The translations under genes were made by a program, and so were the position numbers. A stretch of 64,000 bases of DNA from Limnephilus marmoratus (Eukaryota; Arthropoda; Insecta; Trichoptera; Limnephilidae), in contig OU862917.1 in the NCBI GenBank assembly GCA_917880885.1, positions 30,926,104 to 30,990,103 of the forward strand. The letters run 5' to 3'. The notes under the pieces were generated by a model. The model did no database searches. It was not told the origin of the DNA and saw only the letters and a program-made list of their open reading frames with translations. Below are positions 59,764-64,000 of the stretch, piece by piece (position 1 is the first letter of the stretch; every line of letters begins with the position of its first letter).

Positions 59764-60369
59764 TACATAAAACAGGCATTATGCCCAAAAATTTATAAAC
59801 ATGGAAGATTTAAATACAGTGTATAACAGAAATTATAACAAAAATAGTAACAAAAATAGTAACAAAAATAAATTAGCTAAATATGCAAAAGTGAATGACA
59901 AACAAGAAAATGTAGAATACAAAAGTATCACAAACAATTTATTATTGGCACCTGTGCTGATGGGACAATGATTTAGTAGGTACAATATTTCCTGTCTTTG
60001 AATAAGTGGCTTCATAACAATATCATTTTTATAAGGGAAACTTTCCTGGTTATACAGCAAAGCTTCCTACTATGTAATTTGTTCTTTCTTTTATTTCCAT
60101 CTATAATAAATAAATAAAAAATTTATTGATGGTAAAACATATTGTTGAAGTGTTTAAATGTCAATTTCATTATTAGAGCAGTGTTTAGTGTTATAATGTC
60201 TTAATGTTCGTGGAATAGGGGAGAAATATCCTGTATTTGTGTGGTAGGTAGATATAAAGAAAATATCTTGCATCCTCCTTGTTGAATTTCTTGGTGGTGT
60301 GTTGATGTTATATTGTGGTCTATAGTTAATTTTTTTTTGTATTTCTTGGGCATTAACTATGTAACAATT
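59764..60369. other. Intergenic DNA with a 12-bp tandem repeat
   Basis: AACAAAAATAGT is repeated about four times at 59836-59870. No gene seen. Confidence 0.4.
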
Positions 60370-60436
60370 TCTAGACATTTTGTTTTTTGAAGAGTTTTAT
60401 TAAATGTACATTTGTTACTTAAATTTAATTTTTCCG

Positions 60437-60467
60437 CGACCGGTTTCGATACAACCGTATCATTCAG
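60437..60467 (-). ncRNA. Hammerhead-like core, variant
   Basis: Minus strand CTGAAT, stem GATAC/GTATC with loop GGTT, then GAAACCGGTCGCG. The stem is strong; the first box departs from CTGANGA unless GA of the stem serves as core. Confidence 0.45.
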
Positions 60468-60708
60468 GAGCAGAATTAAAACTAACTTAAAAATTAAACG
60501 CAAGTACCAAAGATTAATTAGGTGGGAGTAGTGGGAGGGATGATTTTGGGGGGAGGGGGAAAGCGGTGGGAGGAGTCAATATTATACGGAAACATGGTTA
60601 GTAAAGGAGATTTGCAAGGCGCTATTATTTTATTCACTAAATTAATTTTAGATTTAATTTTTTTCTTTATTTCGAGCGTTTCTAAAGCGCAAAGATTAAA
60701 GTATGAAT

Positions 60709-60924
60709 TTATATTGCAATGTTTAAAGTTTTTTCTTTATTGAAGCTATGGCCTGACTCTATTAAATGATTCGCAAATTCTGAGTAATTATTATTTCCTA
60801 AACAAAGTTCATGTTCCCTGATTCTAGTTTTGAAATTTCTAGTTGTCATACCTACATACTGTGCGTTACAATCGTTACATTCTAAAGTGTATATCCCGTT
60901 TTTTTTCAAATTTATTAGAAACAT
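60709..60924 (-). pseudogene. Penelope GIY-YIG endonuclease, partial
   Basis: 71 residues: NGIYTLECNDCNAQYVGMTT then RNFKTRIREHE and FANHLIESGHSFN. GIY and YVG signatures with CxxC between them, plus the Arg and His region, parallel the copy at 57.0 kb at clear divergence, so this is another Penelope family. The C-terminal part ends early. The preceding frame (61179-60937) has LSLKISRLLPDHISPAFYTN, which would fit the RT-endonuclease linker, but a stop and a frame change separate them. Confidence 0.85.
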
Positions 60925-61211
60925 CCTTATTATTTATCAATTTTTTTTTTTAGAATTAGTATAGAAAGCTGGAGAAATATGATCTGGTAATAAACGGGAT
61001 ATTTTTAAGGATAAATCGCCTGTAAAAAGGTGTTTTTTATATATTGGGTAGTTACCAGGTTTGCTCATATTATTACCACTGTAAATGTACTTTTTTGTTA
61101 AAAAATTTGCTTGTTTCTTATTAACTAAGCGGACAATTATTTCAGGTTCAAAAATTAAATTTAAGTAACAAATGTACATTTAATAAAACTCTTCAAAAAA
61201 AACAAAATGTC

Positions 61212-61799
61212 TATAGTTATGTTTACGGTATTGTCGTCATTTTTGAACGATTTATTATCGTCCCAAAATAGTATTTCTACATTATGGCAACTATATGTCT
61301 AATATAATAAGTACGAACGTAATGATAGCATAAAGCATTTTATTTATATAGGTCCCGATAATTTCCATAGGAGGTTCGGTATGAAAAAAAATCTTCTAAA
61401 ACGCCCACTGAAGTAGAATATAAAGACCCTGTAGTGGTAGAAATGTACATACAAATGAACGAATAAAAAATATACACCTATGTTAAAAATCTTACACCTC
61501 AACCGTAAAAAGAAGAGATGGTTTATTACGCCCCTAAATAACACGCAGCACCCAGTACAAACAGTGTTGCGCCCGTGACAAATAATTCAGAGGACTTGGA
61601 AAAGGCCCGCTAGAGATGTCTTCATAAAACGCCAAATAAACATCACCAATGTGTAACAGAGTGTTTTTTTCGCTTGTCCCGCCTCATCTGCGTACAATGT
61701 GCCATGATTTCTCCGTGCTCTAGTAGTACTCTGTACTACTACTCTCTGAGGGAACCGCTCGATGATGAAGACAGTTAAGTTTTGGGACTGTTTTTCAAA
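61212..61799. other. Intergenic DNA, no gene seen
   Basis: No recognisable motif; 66- and 71-codon minus frames are unassigned. Confidence 0.3.
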
Positions 61800-62010
61800 C
61801 AAATCATTTATGTATAATTAAATAAATCATTTATGTTTAATTAAATAAATCGTTCATGTATAATTAAGTAGATCGTTTATGTATAATTAAATAAATCGTT
61901 TACGTATAAATAAATTAATCTTTTATGTAGATATAAATTAATTAATAGTTTACGTATAATTAAATAAATAGTTTATGTAAAATTAAATAAATCATTTATT
62001 ATAAATAAAT
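61800..62010. repeat. About 24-bp minisatellite
   Basis: Eight or so units of the form AAATCATTTATGTATAATTA with substitutions (ATCGTT, ATAGTT) and small length changes. Confidence 0.8.
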
Positions 62011-62161
62011 AAAAAAAATTGATATCATTCGAGATCCTTGAAAGAAAGTTCATTCATGATCATGTTGTGAAATATAATGATGAATAAATATTTGTATGCA
62101 TTAAAGTTTGATAAGTAAAAAAGTGACTAAATTCATGTAAGTCTCAGCGCATATAATAATA

Positions 62162-62699
62162 CTAGCTGATCCGGCGAACTTCGTACCGCCTCAGAATCAA
62201 AAACTGTTGTCAACTTATTAGCTGAATTGATCTAAATTGTTTCTCCCTGCGTATACCATACCTTGATCTAAATTGTTTCTCCCTGCGTATCCTTTCCCCT
62301 CTCGCGTTCCCTCTCCCTCTCCCCACTCCACTTTTCCCCTTCCCCCGTCCCGCTAACCCCCCTTCCTGAGTTCCTTTCCCCCTCCCCCCCTCCCCCCTCC
62401 CACCTCCCCCCTTCCCCCTCCCCCCTCCCCCCTTCCTCGGTTCACAGTTCAATATTATACCCTTTACAATATTGCTGCAGTTCTTTCAAAATAGGAGAAT
62501 TCGTTCCATACAAAATGTATGGGGAAAATAATTTTCTTCAGAGTGGAACACCCTTTACTTTTAGGGGTATGAAAAATAGATGTTGGTCGATTCTCAGACC
62601 TACCAGATAAGCACACAAAATTTCATCAAAATTGGTCGTCCAGCCGTTTCGGAGTAGTATGGTAACAAACACCGTGACACGAGAATTTTATATATTAGA
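62162..62699 (-). mobile_element. Non-autonomous Helitron
   Basis: The minus strand begins TCTAATATATAAAATTCTCG after host A and ends GATCAGCTAG before host T. The phrase ATCTAAATTGTTTCTCCCTG is duplicated at its plus-strand left part (62230-62290), followed by a C/T-rich block of about 160 bp. No coding content; Gly/Arg frames are artefacts. Confidence 0.8.
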
Positions 62700-63875
62700 T
62701 TACATTTAACAATGGGTTTATTACAATTGGTAGATGTGATTTTAAAACTATTTCAGGGAAACTGACACCTAATGATGACGTATATTAGTTATACAAATAA
62801 TCGGCAATCTAACAAATTCTGCACAACGAATGCTTGTAGAAAGTCTTACAAAGATTTTATACAATAAATAAAATATTTCCCCTTATTGTGGTTTATTTTT
62901 CGGGTATTAACTGTGGTTGAGCTACCTCTTTATTTAGCCAACTATTTCGACAGCGTTGCAGTGTCCATTATCGGGGCAGATGTGTAATCGAAGATTGTGT
63001 TGAAGTGTGTGCTTAAGTATGCAGATTCATCATAATACCCCCAAAATAAATTGTGAAAATACTTTCGGCCGTGGTAATCTGTAAAAAAAATGTAACCCAA
63101 TGGTTAAGCATTAAAATTATTCATATTATCAAAAAATATTTAAAAATAATGAGTTTGACGAATACTTATATTTTCCACATCAAATAAAATAAAAATTTGT
63201 TGCAGAATAATTGTCGAAAATAGATTTTTATATTTCCGTTCATTTACTCTCTACTTATCGATATCACAAGTGAAACTGTCCTACATTTGTCCTACGGCTA
63301 TGAAGATAAAACAATCCACGGTGACCCTGTCTTAGATAGTGTCCAGACTAACGGATATAGAGACATATGATCTCCGGAGTAAGCTCATGAAACAACGCCG
63401 CAAAAGCCTTAAGATATGGGTGGTGACAAACCACCCCCTCTGGTCTGCGAGGGATGAAATTCGAGCACTAGAGGAGTCAGAGGAGACATATAGGGGTAGT
63501 AACGCTACCTTCTTGTGTAGAAAAGTTGAAGAAACTTTTATTTTAAACCCTCTCTAAAAAGAATTTCTTTAAAATATATGTTAATATTTAAAATTCGTGT
63601 CTTAAAAACGGATGATTTTATAAAACGAATTTAATCTCCCACTGATTCTTAAAAAAATGTTTCAGTAATTTTGATGTAAAGGATCAAAACTCATCTATTG
63701 AATGGATCCAGCTACTATTACAGTCCACAGTGGAGTTCTAATACCAACCCCAAAGAATGGCAGTGGGGCACAATACCGACAGAAAAAAAAATTGTGTGGT
63801 AAAATCTGACAAGACTGCGCGACGAATAGAGGAGCGGCTTCACAAACAATTTTTTGGGAATTTTTTCCAAAACAT
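62700..63875. other. Intergenic DNA, one unassigned frame
   Basis: The frame 63339-63557 (72 codons, LRSKLMKQRRKSLKIWVV, then ESEETYRGSNATFLCRKVEE) has balanced composition in a less AT-rich patch but no domain I recognise. Possibly a repeat or exon remnant. Confidence 0.25.
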
Positions 63876-64000
63876 TTTGGGAGGCGGGTATACCGTGTAC
63901 CGCCGTCCCGGGAACCATTTATTGGATAACCCACACCTCTGCCACATCAGGTCACCCCAAGTGCCGCGTTCATGTAAAACCGTATAAATGGGGTGAGGTT
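63876..64000 (+). mobile_element. LINE 3' UTR start (family L-A), cut by window end
   Basis: GGGAGGCGGG, ACCGCCGTCCCGGGAACC, TTTATTGGATAACC, CACCTCTGCCA and AGGTCACCCCAAGTG match the reverse complement of 54.48-54.36 kb. Opposite orientation to the other L-A UTR copies. Confidence 0.75.

Larger units (their letters stand above)
60370..61211 (-). mobile_element. Internally deleted Penelope-like element with inverted termini
   Basis: About 64 bp at 60370-60433 are repeated as the complement at 61146-61211 (word GAAGAGTTTTATTAAATGTA). On the minus strand the order is terminus, a coding remnant (61179-60937), GIY-YIG domain (60924-60712), hammerhead-like core, terminus. The RT core is absent. 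Confidence 0.75.

Noticed and set aside
62210..62452. Gly/Arg-rich 80-codon minus frame
   Set aside because: Low-complexity translation of the C/T-rich Helitron block.

Overview
The window is repeat-dominated, AT-rich animal DNA, most probably from an insect. The evidence is the element mix: Penelope-like elements, several LINE families whose reverse-transcriptase (RT) remnants resemble the CR1/Jockey group, a tRNA-headed SINE, Helitron-type ends, a hAT-type element with an 8-bp target duplication, and AT-rich DNA with many TACCTAC-type words. The order cannot be fixed from the sequence alone. I find no intact host gene, no rRNA and no convincing functional tRNA. Long open frames are either decayed transposon proteins or low-complexity artefacts (a polyphenylalanine frame over a 95-T run; Ser/Leu/Phe frames over a TCTTCTTGG minisatellite).

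Layout. 1-3,150: a hAT-type element (855-1870) with a nested MITE, beside a TCTTCTTGG-type minisatellite. 4.4-5.3 kb: SINE scraps and one weak exon-like frame. 7.1-11 kb: LINE 3' ends and a Penelope terminus. 12.75-13.52 kb: a Helitron. 14.4-15.05 kb: a TIR element carrying an RT fragment. 16.4-17.77 kb: a LINE tail with a 200-bp tandem repeat in its 3' UTR. 19.0-19.5 kb: a SINE with a 95-nt A tail. 20.8-21.4 kb: a pyrimidine-rich tandem duplication. 25.03-25.99 kb: a nearly perfect 439-bp-arm palindrome of Penelope termini. 26.65-27.18 kb: a LINE inserted in another repeat.

28.5-40.2 kb is a composite block. A 2.9-kb segment (A) occurs twice. Between the copies lies a large LTR element (two LTRs of about 705-715 bp, a 4.4-kb interior without recognisable gag or pol). 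The second copy of A starts exactly where the downstream LTR ends. The first copy of A is joined to its upstream sequence with no insertion. The block therefore holds what look like an empty site and a filled site of one insertion end to end: either a real duplication or two alleles concatenated in assembly.

40.2-64 kb has more LINE remnants (43.4, 45.5-46.8, 49.05-49.7, 50.5, 51.1, 54.1 and 63.9 kb), a second full SINE, four copies of a roughly 200-bp family, tandem repeats, a 256-bp TIR element, a 5'-truncated Penelope element with a 12-bp target duplication inserted in the TIR of a DNA transposon (55.94-58.62 kb), two Helitron-like elements (59.39 and 62.16 kb) and a short Penelope derivative with inverted termini (60.37-61.21 kb).

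Functionally the window is a stratigraphy of insertions. The surviving coding signals are RT cores (VPQGS, YADD, YVDD) and two GIY-YIG endonucleases, all in frames broken by stops or shifts. The most interesting RNA-level signal is a hammerhead-like core in all Penelope ends.
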